From Desulfosporosinus youngiae DSM 17734 (GTDB lineage Bacteria > Bacillota > Desulfitobacteriia > Desulfitobacteriales > Desulfitobacteriaceae): 64,000 nucleotides of DNA. Under the pieces are notes generated by a model. That model was not told where the DNA came from. It searched no databases and saw nothing but the letters and a program-made list of their open reading frames with translations. Location of the stretch: positions 558,001 through 622,000 of the forward strand of contig NZ_CM001441.1 of assembly GCF_000244895.1 (NCBI RefSeq). The letters are read 5' to 3'. A program made the translations under genes and the position numbers. This document shows positions 25,807 to 35,825 of this stretch, one piece after another (within the stretch, counting starts at the first letter, position 1; the number at the start of each line of letters is the position of its first letter).

Positions 25807-25847
25807 TTGATTACAACGCCCAAAAGGTGCTTTGTTAGGAGGAGCCC

Positions 25848-26468
25848 ATGAACTTGAATGAAAGCGAACAACGGGAAACCCGTAAAAAGAAAACAGCGGA
25901 AGAGCGGCGCCGGGATATTCTTGAAGCGGCCTTAAACATTTTTATTCAAAAAGGCTATAATGGCTCAACGACGGCGGAAATTGCCCGGGCAGCGGGTGTC
26001 GCCGAAGGAACGATTTTTCGTCATTTTGCAACCAAAAAGGAATTACTGATCGCAATCTTGGAACCGAAAATTCTTGACGGAATCATTTCCCTCGATAAGG
26101 AGCACAATGATCCCGTAGAATTTTTCCGGTGTTTTTTTAGGAACCGCCTGGAGATCATTAACGAAAATGATGGTCTTGTCCGCTTTATGTTTGCCGAAGC
26201 GCAGTTTCATGCTGAAGTCAGAGAGGCCTTGTTTAATGGGATTTTAGGGCAGGGCATAAGGATCGTGAAGCCTTGGTTTGAAAAGGGTGTCGAACAGGGA
26301 GTTTTCAAACCTGTTCCATTTCTATTTGTCATGCGCAGTTTTATGGGGATGGCTTTGTTTTATGGGATATTCAACCACGTTATACCGGAGCTGTCTCCGG
26401 AAAAAACCATTGAGGAGGCGGCTGATCAAATGCTAGAGCTTTTTCTGCATGGGTTGATGGTAAGGTAA
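25848..26468 (+). CDS. TetR/AcrR-family transcriptional repressor
   Basis: 206 residues. The N-terminal HTH (~18-65) reads RRDILEAALNIFIQKGYNGS, then TTAEIARAAGVAEGTIFRHF, then ATKKELLIAIL. The helical ligand-binding C-terminal domain ends with MLELFLHGLM. SD TAGGAGGAG precedes ATG. It is the first gene of an operon with an HlyD adaptor, an ABC ATPase and an ABC-2 permease, so it is almost certainly the local repressor that responds to an exported compound. A matching palindrome overlaps the promoter. Confidence 0.93.
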   Translation: MNLNESEQRETRKKKTAEERRRDILEAALNIFIQKGYNGSTTAEIARAAGVAEGTIFRHFATKKELLIAILEPKILDGIISLDKEHNDPVEFFRCFFRNRLEIINENDGLVRFMFAEAQFHAEVREALFNGILGQGIRIVKPWFEKGVEQGVFKPVPFLFVMRSFMGMALFYGIFNHVIPELSPEKTIEEAADQMLELFLHGLMVR

Positions 26469-26511
26469 GAGGAGCACCAATAGCCTAAGTTTATGAGCGG
26501 GAGGAGAAACC

Positions 26512-27528
26512 ATGAGAAAAAAAGCCGGAGTCCTTGTCATTGTCCTGATGTTCATTGCCTTAACGGTCTTAGGAGATCGGTATTTGAATCGCTCTGCAGA
26601 AACAAACCTATATTCCGGAACCATCGAAGGAACTGAGCTTCCCGTCCAGCCGGAACTGGGCGGCAGAGTTGTTGAGTTGCTAATTCAAGAAGGTCAGATG
26701 ATAAAAACGGGGGATATTATAGCAAAATTAGACGACAGCCAGGCTAAAATTTCCTTGGATATTGCTAAAAGCCAGCAAATCCAGGCTCAGGCCAAACTTA
26801 ACGACCTTTTAGGCGGAGTGCGGGCGGAAGAACTTCGACGGCTCGAGCACTTAGTCAATCAGGCCAAGGCCAATCTATCGGCACTGGAGCCAACCCTTAA
26901 GTTCGAGGAAGAAACTTTAGCCGCTAATCAGAAACTCTATGAGAGTGGTGCCCTTAGTAAACAAGCTTTAGATGCTCAGCAAAATAAACTTGATACATTA
27001 AAAGCCCAGTATCAGGGTGCTCAAGCGAGCGCAGATGCGGCACAGGCCAGTTTGGATCAGGCTCAGGCCGGCTTTACTCAGCCGACTATTCAGGCTCAGA
27101 AAGCGGCAGTCGATATTGCCGTTCAGTCTGTCAAAACGGCAGAGTTAGGTTTGAGCAAACATACCATAAAGAGCCCTGCCAGTGGCCAAGTGCTCTATCA
27201 AAATGTTGAGTCAGGTCAAGTTGTTAATCCCGGTACAACCCTGGCAACGATTCTGAATCCCGATGATTTATGGATCAAAATCTATATTCCGGGTGCTAAG
27301 CTGGGTCAGGTGAAAATGGGGGGAGAAGTTTCTATTGCGGCGGATGCATACCCGGATAAGTCATTTAAAGGACAGATTCAATATATCAGTACTCAAGCGG
27401 AATTTACTCCGAAGAACGTTCAAACTAAGGAAGAACGAACTAAAACGGTTTACGCTGTTAAAATAAGTATTACAGAAGGTAAAGATCAGTTAAAAGCCGG
27501 TATGCCAGCAGATGTGACCCTGGAGTAA
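26512..27528 (+). CDS. HlyD/EmrA-type membrane fusion protein (YbhG-like)
   Basis: 338 residues: an N-terminal membrane anchor (~5-23), a biotinyl-lipoyl half (PVQPELGGRVVELLIQEGQ), a long alpha-helical coiled hairpin (~75-205, rich in QAKANL, QYQGAQASADAAQASLDQA), the second lipoyl half (TIKSPASGQVLYQNVESGQ) and a beta-barrel C-terminus. It is 44 bp downstream of the TetR gene. In Gram-positive relatives such adaptors couple ABC exporters to extracytoplasmic release. Partner genes are the ATPase and permease that follow. Confidence 0.92.
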   Translation: MRKKAGVLVIVLMFIALTVLGDRYLNRSAETNLYSGTIEGTELPVQPELGGRVVELLIQEGQMIKTGDIIAKLDDSQAKISLDIAKSQQIQAQAKLNDLLGGVRAEELRRLEHLVNQAKANLSALEPTLKFEEETLAANQKLYESGALSKQALDAQQNKLDTLKAQYQGAQASADAAQASLDQAQAGFTQPTIQAQKAAVDIAVQSVKTAELGLSKHTIKSPASGQVLYQNVESGQVVNPGTTLATILNPDDLWIKIYIPGAKLGQVKMGGEVSIAADAYPDKSFKGQIQYISTQAEFTPKNVQTKEERTKTVYAVKISITEGKDQLKAGMPADVTLE

Positions 27529-27542
27529 AGGAGTGGGCTGAA

Positions 27543-28316
27543 ATGAATTTAGCAATTGATTGCCAGGGTTTAGTTAAACGCTTTGGCATGTATACAGCGG
27601 TTCGCGGGGTAAGCTTCCAACTGCCTGCCGGGGCAATTATGGGTTTCGTGGGACCGAACGGCGCGGGCAAGACAACGCTGATCCGCATGCTCTGCGGTGT
27701 TCTGGTGCCGACGGAAGGACAGGCCACTGTGCTTGGCTACGATGTTTCAACTCAGCCGGAGGAAATCAAACAGCGTATTGGCTATATGTCCCAAAAGTTT
27801 AGTCTTTATGAAGACCTGACGGTCAAGGAGAATCTGGACTTTTATGCAGGGGTTTATAGTTTGCATGGGAAAATGGCCCAAGAGCAGAAAGCTCGGGTCA
27901 TAGAACGAATTGGCTTGGCTGAACGAACTACTCAGTTAGTTTCTTCCCTTTCAGGCGGCTGGAAGCAAAGAGTGGCTTTAGCCTGTGCTTTGCTGCATAG
28001 CCCCCGCTTGCTCATTCTTGATGAACCGACAGCTGGTGTAGATCCGGTTTCACGACGGGTTTTTTTAGAGTTGATCCATCAGTTAGCTAAAGAAGGAATG
28101 ACGATTCTTGTCAGTACTCATTACATGGATGAAGCGGCAACCTGTGATTATTTGGGTTTTGTATTCTATGGGCGCTTAATCGCCTTTGGTTCTCCGGACG
28201 ATATGAAAAAAAGAGAGGCTAAAGATAGTTTAGATGATCTCTTCATCCATTATGTTGAACATGAAGCCCCGGATGATCCGCGTAATCTTGCCCTGAAGAA
28301 AGGGGGGCGGGGCTGA
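27543..28316 (+). CDS. ABC exporter ATPase (YbhF/DrrA-like)
   Basis: 257 residues with Walker A GPNGAGKTTLIRML, signature SLSGGWKQRVALACALL, Walker B RLLILDEPTAGVDP and switch His in LVSTHYMDEA. A single nucleotide-binding domain means it dimerises. AAAGGAGTGGGCTGAA precedes the ATG. The stop overlaps the ABC-2 permease start by one base, showing translational coupling. It drives drug or lipid-like substrate export together with that permease. Confidence 0.93.
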   Translation: MNLAIDCQGLVKRFGMYTAVRGVSFQLPAGAIMGFVGPNGAGKTTLIRMLCGVLVPTEGQATVLGYDVSTQPEEIKQRIGYMSQKFSLYEDLTVKENLDFYAGVYSLHGKMAQEQKARVIERIGLAERTTQLVSSLSGGWKQRVALACALLHSPRLLILDEPTAGVDPVSRRVFLELIHQLAKEGMTILVSTHYMDEAATCDYLGFVFYGRLIAFGSPDDMKKREAKDSLDDLFIHYVEHEAPDDPRNLALKKGGRG

Positions 28317-29461
28317 TGGGGAAGTTTTCCTGGGTGCGCTTTTTAGCCGTCTTGAGAAAGGAATTCCTCCATATAAGACGAGACCGTGCCAGTTTAATTA
28401 TGGCTATTGTCATGCCGATCGGTATGCTCCTTTTGTTTGGTTATGCCGTCAATACGGATGTAGACCACCTGCCTACTGTGGTTTGGGATCAATCTCAGAC
28501 TTCTGATAGCCGGGAGTTTATTACCTCAATACGTAATACCCAATATTTAGATCCTGATGATTATGTCCAAGGATATCATCAGATCGAAAGCTATCTGGAC
28601 AGCGGTAAGGCCCGGGCAGCAGTCATTATCCCGCCTGAGTTTGGCAAGGAGTTGCAGAGGGATAATGGGCAGGCTGACATACAGGTTTTAGTTGATGGAT
28701 CCGATCCCACGGTTGCCCGGGCAGCTATGTCCGCGGTTCAGATGCTTGGTCTTAATAAATCCTTAGAAATTCAAGGGGTTCGCTTAGCAGCTAAAGGCGC
28801 ATCGGCGGGTACAAACATGCCTCTGAATATTGAGACCAGAGTTTGGTACAACCCGGACATGAAGTCGATGGTCTTTAACATTCCGGCCTTAATCGGTCTG
28901 ATCTTACAGAACGTGATAGCCATGTTAACCTCCTTCTCGATTGTGCGCGAAAAAGAACGCGGCACCATGGAACAAGTCGTCGTAACCCCGATCCGCTCTC
29001 TTGAGTTGCTGTTGGGAAAGCTTCTGCCCTTTGTATTTATTGGTTTTGTCTCCCTGTCCTTAATTCTAGCTACCGGGATTTTTTGGTTTGGAGTCATGCC
29101 GGCAGGAAGTATTCCCCTTTTGGTGCTCTTATCCACCATCTTTTTGTTTACGATTCTAGCCATTGGACTTTTAATTTCCAGCGTCGCAAAGACACAGCTC
29201 CAAGCAATGCAAATGACGTTCATTTTGATATTGCCTTCAATCCTATTGTCAGGCTTTATCTTTCCCCGGGAAACCATGCCGACGTTCTTAAAAATTCTCG
29301 GTGGGCTATTTCCCTTGACATATTTTCTGGAAATTGTACGGGGAATCTTTCTTAAAGGGGTAGGGATGGAGTATCTTTGGCAGGATACCCTCATCCTCTG
29401 TGCTTTTGCTATTGTCTTGGTCGGAATCGCAGCTAAGAAGTTTAAGAAGAACTTGGATTAG
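28316..29461 (+). CDS. ABC-2 type exporter permease (YbhR/YbhS-like)
   Basis: 381 residues: one N-terminal TM (~24-44, MAIVMPIGMLLLFGYAV), a large extracytoplasmic domain (~50-180), then five C-terminal TM segments with the ABC-2 signature KERGTMEQVVVTPIRSLELL and a conserved SGFIFPRETMP loop. Many tripartite YbhFSR-type systems have two permease genes; only one occurs here, so it probably homodimerises. It is the last gene of the operon, and a strong hairpin follows. Confidence 0.92.
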   Translation: MGKFSWVRFLAVLRKEFLHIRRDRASLIMAIVMPIGMLLLFGYAVNTDVDHLPTVVWDQSQTSDSREFITSIRNTQYLDPDDYVQGYHQIESYLDSGKARAAVIIPPEFGKELQRDNGQADIQVLVDGSDPTVARAAMSAVQMLGLNKSLEIQGVRLAAKGASAGTNMPLNIETRVWYNPDMKSMVFNIPALIGLILQNVIAMLTSFSIVREKERGTMEQVVVTPIRSLELLLGKLLPFVFIGFVSLSLILATGIFWFGVMPAGSIPLLVLLSTIFLFTILAIGLLISSVAKTQLQAMQMTFILILPSILLSGFIFPRETMPTFLKILGGLFPLTYFLEIVRGIFLKGVGMEYLWQDTLILCAFAIVLVGIAAKKFKKNLD

Positions 29462-29474
29462 GGGTGTGATGTTG

Positions 29475-29500
29475 TTCCGCCCCACTCGGGGCGGAATTTT
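29475..29500 (+). terminator. terminator of the efflux operon
   Basis: TTCCGCCCC and GGGGCGGAA form a 9-bp stem with a 4-nt loop, followed by TTTT. It lies 13 bp after the permease stop. Confidence 0.85.
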
Positions 29501-29575
29501 GATGGACTTTAACGAATATCGCGTGAGATAATTATAGAATGGGGGAGATTGATTGAAAGAGGAGGTGAAAGCAAC

Positions 29576-29779
29576 TTGAATGAAGAAGTTTATGGTACCG
29601 AACAAAAAGGCAAAAATAATAATGATGCTATTAAATCATCAATCAAAAAGGGAATATCGTTTGGTTCTTGTTTAGCTATGATTATTTCATATACTGCATG
29701 GAAGTCAATTCCCTGGGCTATTATCCATGGTTTAATGAGTTGGGTATATGTAGTTTATTATTGGGCTAATTATCAGTAG
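29576..29779 (+). CDS. small membrane protein (67 residues)
   Basis: The TTG start is 8 nt after AGGAGGTGA. The N-terminal third is polar and charged (NEEVYGTEQKGKNNN). The rest contains two short hydrophobic stretches (ISFGSCLAMIISYTAW and IPWAIIHGLMSWVYVVYYW). I know similar small hypothetical membrane proteins in clostridia but no function. It lies between the efflux terminator and the cyclophilin gene, with its own spacing. Confidence 0.6.
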   Translation: MNEEVYGTEQKGKNNNDAIKSSIKKGISFGSCLAMIISYTAWKSIPWAIIHGLMSWVYVVYYWANYQ

Positions 29780-29851
29780 ATTATAAGAATAATCGTTACT
29801 CGGTCAAATGTATTGACTATTGCAGTTAAAGGATTATGGAAGGAGTAAATC

Positions 29852-30526
29852 ATGAAGAGATTTAAACTAGGTCTCTTATTCTTGACGTTAGCCGTGATCC
29901 TGGCAAGCATAGGCTGCGGATCCCAGGCCCCTAATTCGGCCAGCCCACAACCGGCTGCGGACAATACACAACCAAAAAACAACCTGACATCCACCGTCAA
30001 AAATAATCCGATTGTCACAATTACCATGGCCAGTGGGGAACAGATTAAAGTGGAGCTTTACCCTAATATAGCTCCCAATACAGTAAAAAGCTTTGTGGCC
30101 TTGGCTAAAAAGGGGTTCTATAACGGGTTGATCTTTCACAGAGTGATTCCGGGATTTATGATTCAAGGCGGGGATCCCAACGGAAATGGCACTGGTGGTC
30201 CCGGTTATAGCATTAAAGGAGAGTTTACGAACAATGGCTTTGTAAATAATTTAAAGCATGAACGTGGTGTGATCTCCATGGGCAGAACTCCATATGATCT
30301 TAATTCTGCCGGCTCCCAATTTTTCATCATGGTAAGTAATGTCCCAAACTTGGATAAAGATTATGCTGCCTTTGGTAAAGTTATCAGTGGTATGGAGACT
30401 GTAGACAAAATTGTAAATAGTCCGAGAGATGATGAGGATAAACCCAATCAAGATCAGGTCATGAAAAGTGTAACCGTTGACACCTTAGGGGAAGAGTATT
30501 CTGAACCGGAGGTAATAAAAAAATAA
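29852..30526 (+). CDS. lipoprotein cyclophilin-type peptidyl-prolyl isomerase
   Basis: 224 residues. The signal peptide ends in ILASIGCGS (Cys ~22), then a low-complexity linker (~23-50) precedes a cyclophilin domain (~52-215) with the catalytic/CsA-site motifs FHRVIPGFMIQGGDP, GTGGPGYSIKGEF, SMGRTPYDLNSAGSQFFIM and YAAFGKV. It catalyses proline isomerisation and is tethered outside the membrane, where it may help fold exported proteins. SD AAGGAGTAAATC precedes ATG. Monocistronic. Confidence 0.93.
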   Translation: MKRFKLGLLFLTLAVILASIGCGSQAPNSASPQPAADNTQPKNNLTSTVKNNPIVTITMASGEQIKVELYPNIAPNTVKSFVALAKKGFYNGLIFHRVIPGFMIQGGDPNGNGTGGPGYSIKGEFTNNGFVNNLKHERGVISMGRTPYDLNSAGSQFFIMVSNVPNLDKDYAAFGKVISGMETVDKIVNSPRDDEDKPNQDQVMKSVTVDTLGEEYSEPEVIKK

Positions 30527-30556
30527 GGTATGAAAGTAAATTTATTACCAAAGATA

Positions 30557-30593
30557 AAAACCTGTCGTTAGGCAGACCCTAACGACAGGTTTT
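30557..30593. terminator. bidirectional terminator, cyclophilin / dapL
   Basis: AAAACCTGTCGTTAGG and its exact complement form a 16-bp stem with a 5-nt loop. The T-rich end is TTTT on the plus strand and the reciprocal A-run serves the minus strand. It lies between convergent genes. Confidence 0.9.
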
Positions 30594-30599
30594 ACATAG

Positions 30600-31838
30600 T
30601 TAACTACCCATTTTTGTTTTAATTCGCTCGATGGCTTTTTCCGTATTCTCCCGGGTTCCAAAGGCTGTTAAGCGGAAGTACCCTTCGCCATTAGCACCAA
30701 AGCCTGCTCCTGGGGTACCAACAACATTGGCTTCTTTCATGAGTTTATCGAAAAACTCCCAAGATCCCATATTATTGGGAGTTTTCATCCAGATATAGGG
30801 GGCATTAATTCCACCAAATACTTCATAGCCTGCCTTCGTCAGACCTTCCCGGATGATACGGGCATTTCCCATATAGTAGTCGATAGTTTCTTTAACCTGC
30901 TTTTTTCCTTCTTCAGTGTAAATCGCTGCTGCAGCAGCTTGCACCGGATAAGAGACACCATTAAACTTTGTGGTCTGTCTTCTCAGCCAAAGCTTATTTA
31001 GGTTATGAGCATTGCCCTCAGAATCATAGACCATAACTTCCTTTGGGACAACCGTATAGGCGCAACGCGTTCCGGTAAAGCCTGCTGTCTTAGAAAAGCT
31101 GCGGAACTCTACAGCAACCTCACGAGCACCTTCAACCTCATAGATTGTGCGAGGGACTTCTTCTTCGCGTATGTATGCTTCATAAGCAGAATCGTATAGG
31201 ATAATCGATTTGTTTTCCCTTGCGTAGTCCACCCATTGCTTAAGCTCTGCTTTGGTTAAGGTCATTCCGGTCGGATTGTTCGGGAAACAAAGATAGATCA
31301 TATCTACATGAGTTGCAGGAAAGCTGGGTTTCATTCCGTTTTCTTCAGTACACGGAAGATAAACAATACTCTCATACTGACCTTTCTCCGCATCGAAGTT
31401 TCCGGTACGTCCTGCCATCACGTTACTATCCACGTAAACCGGATAGACGGGGTCGGTGACTGCCATGATATTATTGACACCAAAGATTTCTTGAAAGTTG
31501 GCTGTATCACTCTTCGCTCCGTCGCTGATATAGACTTCGTCTAAATCAAGTTCGACTCCTCGGGGTTTGTAATCATTTTCAATGATTTTTTCGATTAGGA
31601 AGTCATACCCTTGCTCAGGGCCATACCCTCTAAAGGTTTCAGCTCTCCCCATTTCATCGACGGCTGTTTTCATTGCTTCAATAACCGCAGGAGGAAGCGG
31701 ACGGGTTACATCCCCTATTCCTAAGCGAATAATATCCGCAGCGGGGTTCTCATTTTTAAATTGACTAACCCTGCGGGCAATTTCTGAAAACAGATAACTC
31801 CCAGGTAACCTTAGATAATTCTCATTCATCAGTGCCAT
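30600..31838 (-). CDS. dapL: LL-diaminopimelate aminotransferase
   Basis: 412 residues, class I/II PLP aminotransferase. The N-terminus [20 protein letters not shown] and the [16 protein letters not shown] segment are diagnostic of DapL. The Schiff-base Lys is in [15 protein letters not shown] (~270), and YSDGAKSD-like and CFPNNPTG motifs are present. It makes LL-diaminopimelate directly from tetrahydrodipicolinate for lysine and peptidoglycan. The upstream ATG at 31868 is ignored because DapL proteins start M-x(2-3)-NENYL. AAGGGGG precedes by 12 nt, a loose spacing. Confidence 0.93.
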   Translation of the reverse strand: MALMNENYLRLPGSYLFSEIARRVSQFKNENPAADIIRLGIGDVTRPLPPAVIEAMKTAVDEMGRAETFRGYGPEQGYDFLIEKIIENDYKPRGVELDLDEVYISDGAKSDTANFQEIFGVNNIMAVTDPVYPVYVDSNVMAGRTGNFDAEKGQYESIVYLPCTEENGMKPSFPATHVDMIYLCFPNNPTGMTLTKAELKQWVDYARENKSIILYDSAYEAYIREEEVPRTIYEVEGAREVAVEFRSFSKTAGFTGTRCAYTVVPKEVMVYDSEGNAHNLNKLWLRRQTTKFNGVSYPVQAAAAAIYTEEGKKQVKETIDYYMGNARIIREGLTKAGYEVFGGINAPYIWMKTPNNMGSWEFFDKLMKEANVVGTPGAGFGANGEGYFRLTAFGTRENTEKAIERIKTKMGS

Positions 31839-32016
31839 AAATTTATGAGTCCCCCTTCTTAACTCCATTGCCTAAATTAAGTATTCTCTTATTAAACAAT
31901 TTCTATAATTATAGCACATTTTACTTTATAGACCGTTTTTCTGCAATTGGGTTGAGTTAAAATATTAATTTTGCTTTATAACTGCATAATTTGCGTGGTA
32001 AAATAAGAATTAAAGG

Positions 32017-32072
32017 TGTGTCAAAAGGGGATATCAATGGACAATCCCTTTGACAGCCCCTTGACACCCACA
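32017..32072. repeat. GGGGAC-family imperfect palindrome
   Basis: GTGTGTCAAAAGGGG at the left and CCCCTTGACACCCAC at the right form an imperfect inverted repeat. The interior contains the extra half-sites GGACAATCCC and CTTTGACAG. It lies in the leader of the aminotransferase gene at 32095 and resembles the repeats at 18506 and 44549. Confidence 0.65.
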
Positions 32073-32094
32073 GGACAGAATTGGAGTGTAAACA

Positions 32095-33255
32095 ATGCAA
32101 ATACCATCGATACGTTTGGAAGGGTTAGGAGCGTCCGTTTTTACAGAAATGGATAATTTGAAGAGGGAATTGGAAAGGGCGGGAAAGAGCCTTATTAATC
32201 TTAGTATTGGAAGTCCTGACCGTGCTCCGGATCTTGAAATTCGTAAGGTTCTTAGTCAAGGAGTTCTGGATGATAACCAATATGGTTATACCCTAACCCG
32301 GGGAACAGAAGAATTTCGCAGGGTTTGTGCAAAATGGTACCAGGAACGGTTTGGAGTCACTTTAAATCCGGAAACTGAGGTTCTGCCATTAATGGGTTCC
32401 CAGGATGGGCTGGCTCATATTTTTCTGGCCTACATTGATTCTGGTGATCTGGCTTTAATTCCCGACCCGGGATACCCCATCTATTCGGCTGGTTTAATGC
32501 TTGCCGGCGGAGAAAAAATTGCGATGCCTTTGTTGAAAGAGAATGAGTTTCTGCCTGACCTGAAACAAATTGAGCCTGATATCGCCCGCAAGGCAAAGCT
32601 TATGTTTTTAAATTATCCCAACAACCCCACTGCAGCAGTTGCCAGCCTCTCCTTTTTTGACGAGGTTGTCGAGTTCGCTAAAGAATATGATCTTCTTATC
32701 TGTCATGATGCTGCTTATTCCGAACTGGCCTTTGAGGGCTTCAGACCTGTGAGTTTCTTGCAGGCACGAGGGGCAAAAGAGGTCGGAATTGAATTCCATT
32801 CCGTATCCAAGACCTACAATTTAGCCGGAGCGAGATTAGGCTTTGTCGTCGGGAACGCTGATGTCATTGGAACTCTTTCTCAACTTAAATCAAATATCGA
32901 TTATGGTGTCTTCGCTCCAGTCTTAGCCGCCGGAGCTTACGCACTTCGCAATGCACAAGATTCAATTGAAGAGAATAAGAGCGCTTATCAGAGGCGACGG
33001 GACATCTTGATCGAGGGGTGTGCTAAAGCCGGTTGGAAAATGCCGATTCCCCAGGGTTCCATGTTTATTTGGGCGCCTGTTCCGAATGAGCAGGACTCAG
33101 TATCCTTTGCGATGGACTTGGCTCGTGAGGCAGGTGTCATCGTAGTGCCGGGGATGGCCTTTGGAGAGTATGGAGAGGGATTCGTCAGGATAGCTATGGT
33201 TCAGAATGAAAGCGTGCTGCGGGAAGCGGTGCAGCGAATTCAGCAGTTCTTATAA
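32095..33255 (+). CDS. class I/II PLP aminotransferase, DapL/AspC-like paralog
   Basis: 386 residues. The fold-type I core includes LINLSIGSPDRAPD, YGYTLTRGTEEFR, FLNYPNNPTAAV and HDAAYSELAFEG, with the PLP Lys in SVSKTYNLAGARLGF and the substrate Arg near EGFVRIAMV. It is closer to LL-diaminopimelate/aspartate-type aminotransferases than to histidinol-phosphate ones. Divergently placed to dapL, it may arise from a duplication and act on a related amino acid. The specific substrate is not determinable. The start ATG has GGAG 9 nt upstream. Confidence 0.85.
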   Translation: MQIPSIRLEGLGASVFTEMDNLKRELERAGKSLINLSIGSPDRAPDLEIRKVLSQGVLDDNQYGYTLTRGTEEFRRVCAKWYQERFGVTLNPETEVLPLMGSQDGLAHIFLAYIDSGDLALIPDPGYPIYSAGLMLAGGEKIAMPLLKENEFLPDLKQIEPDIARKAKLMFLNYPNNPTAAVASLSFFDEVVEFAKEYDLLICHDAAYSELAFEGFRPVSFLQARGAKEVGIEFHSVSKTYNLAGARLGFVVGNADVIGTLSQLKSNIDYGVFAPVLAAGAYALRNAQDSIEENKSAYQRRRDILIEGCAKAGWKMPIPQGSMFIWAPVPNEQDSVSFAMDLAREAGVIVVPGMAFGEYGEGFVRIAMVQNESVLREAVQRIQQFL

Positions 33256-33323
33256 AGAGAGATGTCACAACTCATTTAATGAAGAAATGAACCAATGAAA
33301 ACGCCGGGCAATGATTTAGTGAG

Positions 33324-33364
33324 ACCTACGGAACACTTATTTGTGTTTCGTAGGTTTTCTTTTT
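33324..33364 (+). terminator. terminator of the aminotransferase gene
   Basis: ACCTACGGAACAC and GTGTTTCGTAGGT form a 13-bp stem with one mismatch, followed by TTTTCTTTTT. Confidence 0.85.
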
Positions 33365-33486
33365 GGAGAGGGATCAGGTTTTAATTATAGGGGGTATAAA
33401 AATAAGAAAACCTAAGGCAGGAGGAAAATAGAATTTTTTGTCGAATAAACGGTAACACTGATTTTTCTGAACTTATTTATTTGCAA

Positions 33487-33575
33487 ACATGTCACATGGT
33501 AAGGACGCAAAGCCACGGGTCTAAGGATAGTACTACTACAATCAGGATAGCCGGGCTGCGGAAGTGTACATTCAA
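33487..33575 (+). ncRNA. cyclic-di-GMP-I (GEMM-I) riboswitch aptamer
   Basis: The conserved GEMM-I elements appear in order: GGACGCAAAGCCACGGGTCT (P2 with the GNRA-like and Ccacgg segment), a variable stem, then GGATAGCCGGGCTGC. These match the class I core in which A and G bases sandwich c-di-GMP. It lies ~150 nt upstream of a chemoreceptor gene and is followed by a terminator-like stem. Boundaries are approximate. Confidence 0.9.
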
Positions 33576-33579
33576 AATG

Positions 33580-33620
33580 TCTATCTGCTGAAAGTTCGGT
33601 AGTTAGGCTTTTTTGTTTTT
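33580..33620 (+). terminator. expression-platform terminator of the c-di-GMP riboswitch
   Basis: CTATCTGCTGAA and TTCGGTAGTTAG pair (with G-U and one mismatch) before GGCTTTTTTGTTTTT. It sits just after the aptamer, so the switch probably works by transcription termination. Whether ligand turns the gene on or off cannot be decided by eye. Confidence 0.6.
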
Positions 33621-33724
33621 AGACGAATAGGGGGGATAGTTTAACTGAAATCAAGTTTGACCTATAGGCTGCTAAGCCGTATCAGCACGTAACTGATCGT
33701 TGACATATGAATGGAGCTGAAATT

Positions 33725-35791
33725 ATGTTTAAGAGATTATTTAATGGTTCTAGTATCAGTGGTAAGACAATGGCAACTATATTACCCTTAGTATTATTAA
33801 CCCTGGCGGCAATGTCCCTGGTTAGCTACAAATATTCGGAAACTGTACTAAAAAGCGAGATCCAAAATAAAATGACCGCTCAACTGAATGGGACGATCAA
33901 AGATATTGAGAAACAATTAACGGCCCATGATACGTTGCTTCAAGGCTTAGCACGTACTGTAGAATCTGTCGGAAATGGCGTAAATGCTGAGGAGTATGCG
34001 GGTTTACTAACAGAAATCATTACAGCTAATAGTGTTACATTCGGAGCAGGTGTGTGGTATGAGCCATATGCCTATAACAGTGACACCCAATACTTTGGCC
34101 CCTATGTCTACAAGGATAAAGAAGGCAACGTAGTATTTACCAATGAATTTGCTGACCCTAAATATGATTATCCCAGCCAAGGCTGGTATACAATAAGCAA
34201 AGGCATCTCAGAAAAATCAATATGGACGGATCCCTATTATGATGAGGGCACGAACGCTACCATATTAACGGATAACGTCCCGTTTTATGATAAGAGCGGA
34301 AATTTCAAGGGTACAATTACAGGTGGAATTGATTTCATAACTCTGCAAACCTTAATTAGTAATATCCAATTAGATATTAAAGCAGATATATATCTTTTGA
34401 ATAAGGAAGGGAAGTACCTGGCGAATCCAAACCCGGACAAGATCATGAATATCAAGATTACCGAAGAAGAAAATTCCAGTTTAAAGGAAGCGGCAGAAAA
34501 GATGCTGACTGAAAAAACCGGTACGTTTCCCTACAATGACAAGAGTGCTGCAAGGCAAGTTTACTATGCGGAAGTTCCTCAGTTTGGCTGGATTTTAGCC
34601 ATTGATGTTGAGGAGACTGATTTGCTGGCTCCTTTAAAGGATTTATTAAATCGGATGTTAATCCTGATTGTGCTGGCCGTTGCCATAACCGGCACAGTAC
34701 TCATCTTGTATAGCCGATATATTGTTAAAAATATAAAACAGGTCAACCAATTTGCAGCAGCTATTGTTCAAGGAGATCTGAGCCAAACTATTGTGGTTCG
34801 TTCAAAAGATGAGTTCGGACAAATGACAGACAATCTTAACCTGATGATCAAGAATTTTAAGGGCATTATTGAAGGGATCGTTAACAGTTCTCAGCAATTA
34901 GCGGCCTCAGCAGAAGAATTGACGGCCAGTGCAGACGAAGGCAGCAGAACAACGGAACAAATTGTTTACTCCATTCAGGAAGTATCTGAAGGGGTTAGTC
35001 AAAAACTCACGGGGGTTGATGCTACGGCACAATCCGCCCAATTAGTTTCTGAGCATATGAATTCGATAACTCAAGATATTCATTTGGTTACGGCTGGCTC
35101 GCTTTCCACATCAGAAAAAGCCGCTATAGGGAATAGTGTTGTCAGAAAAGCTGTTGACGAGATGCAAGCGATTAGCAGTAAGGTCACAGAGGCGGCAGAT
35201 GTTGTAAATAGCCTAGGGGTAAAATCAGGGGAAATTGGTGAAATAGTGGCATTAATAACCAACATTGCAGCTCAAACCAATCTCCTTGCTCTAAATGCAG
35301 CGATCGAAGCTGCAAGGGCGGGAGAGCAGGGAAGAGGGTTTGCAGTTGTTGCAGATGAAGTTCGTAAACTTGCCGAACAGTCCAGTGATGCAGCTGGAAA
35401 AATCAGTGGGTTAGTTGGTGAGATTCAAAAAGAAACCACGAAAGCGGTTAAGACTATGAACGATGGAACTGTTGCGGTCCAAGACGGGATTACCATGGTT
35501 AATTCGGCAGGTGAAGCGTTCCGGGATATCTTGCAGGGTGTTAACGACTTTTCAAAGCAGGCACAAGCTGTTGCTGAGGTAGTCGGGAAGGTTGGAGCAA
35601 GTACTGAGACAATCGTTTCCTCAATCATGGAGGTAGCTTGCATTCCGAAGGATATTGCCGGCAGTCTTGAAAATGTGGTTGCCGGGACAGAAGAACAGAG
35701 TGCTTCTATGGAGGAAATTCGCAGGTCGGCAGCCTCCCTTGCCCAAATGGCAGCAGATTTCCAAGGCAGTGTGACGATGTTTAAACTATAG
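33725..35791 (+). CDS. methyl-accepting chemotaxis protein with dCache sensor, c-di-GMP controlled
   Basis: About 688 residues: TM1 (~15-37), a double-Cache extracytoplasmic domain (~40-300; [20 protein letters not shown] and [12 protein letters not shown] are typical), TM2 (~305-325), HAMP (~327-380), and a cytoplasmic MA hairpin with tip [20 protein letters not shown]. It detects a small extracellular ligand, commonly an amino acid or organic acid, and feeds CheA/CheW. TGGAG lies 8 nt before the ATG at 33725, which is preferred over the ATG at 33707. Because a GEMM-I riboswitch precedes it, its production should track c-di-GMP. Confidence 0.93.
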   Translation: MFKRLFNGSSISGKTMATILPLVLLTLAAMSLVSYKYSETVLKSEIQNKMTAQLNGTIKDIEKQLTAHDTLLQGLARTVESVGNGVNAEEYAGLLTEIITANSVTFGAGVWYEPYAYNSDTQYFGPYVYKDKEGNVVFTNEFADPKYDYPSQGWYTISKGISEKSIWTDPYYDEGTNATILTDNVPFYDKSGNFKGTITGGIDFITLQTLISNIQLDIKADIYLLNKEGKYLANPNPDKIMNIKITEEENSSLKEAAEKMLTEKTGTFPYNDKSAARQVYYAEVPQFGWILAIDVEETDLLAPLKDLLNRMLILIVLAVAITGTVLILYSRYIVKNIKQVNQFAAAIVQGDLSQTIVVRSKDEFGQMTDNLNLMIKNFKGIIEGIVNSSQQLAASAEELTASADEGSRTTEQIVYSIQEVSEGVSQKLTGVDATAQSAQLVSEHMNSITQDIHLVTAGSLSTSEKAAIGNSVVRKAVDEMQAISSKVTEAADVVNSLGVKSGEIGEIVALITNIAAQTNLLALNAAIEAARAGEQGRGFAVVADEVRKLAEQSSDAAGKISGLVGEIQKETTKAVKTMNDGTVAVQDGITMVNSAGEAFRDILQGVNDFSKQAQAVAEVVGKVGASTETIVSSIMEVACIPKDIAGSLENVVAGTEEQSASMEEIRRSAASLAQMAADFQGSVTMFKL

Positions 35792-35825
35792 CGGGGTAAG
35801 TATTCAACGTTAATTTGCTGATCAG

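Noticed and set aside
28771-29394. 207-codon minus-strand open frame within the ABC-2 permease gene
   Set aside because: Antisense shadow of a well-supported membrane protein; no ribosome site and biased composition.
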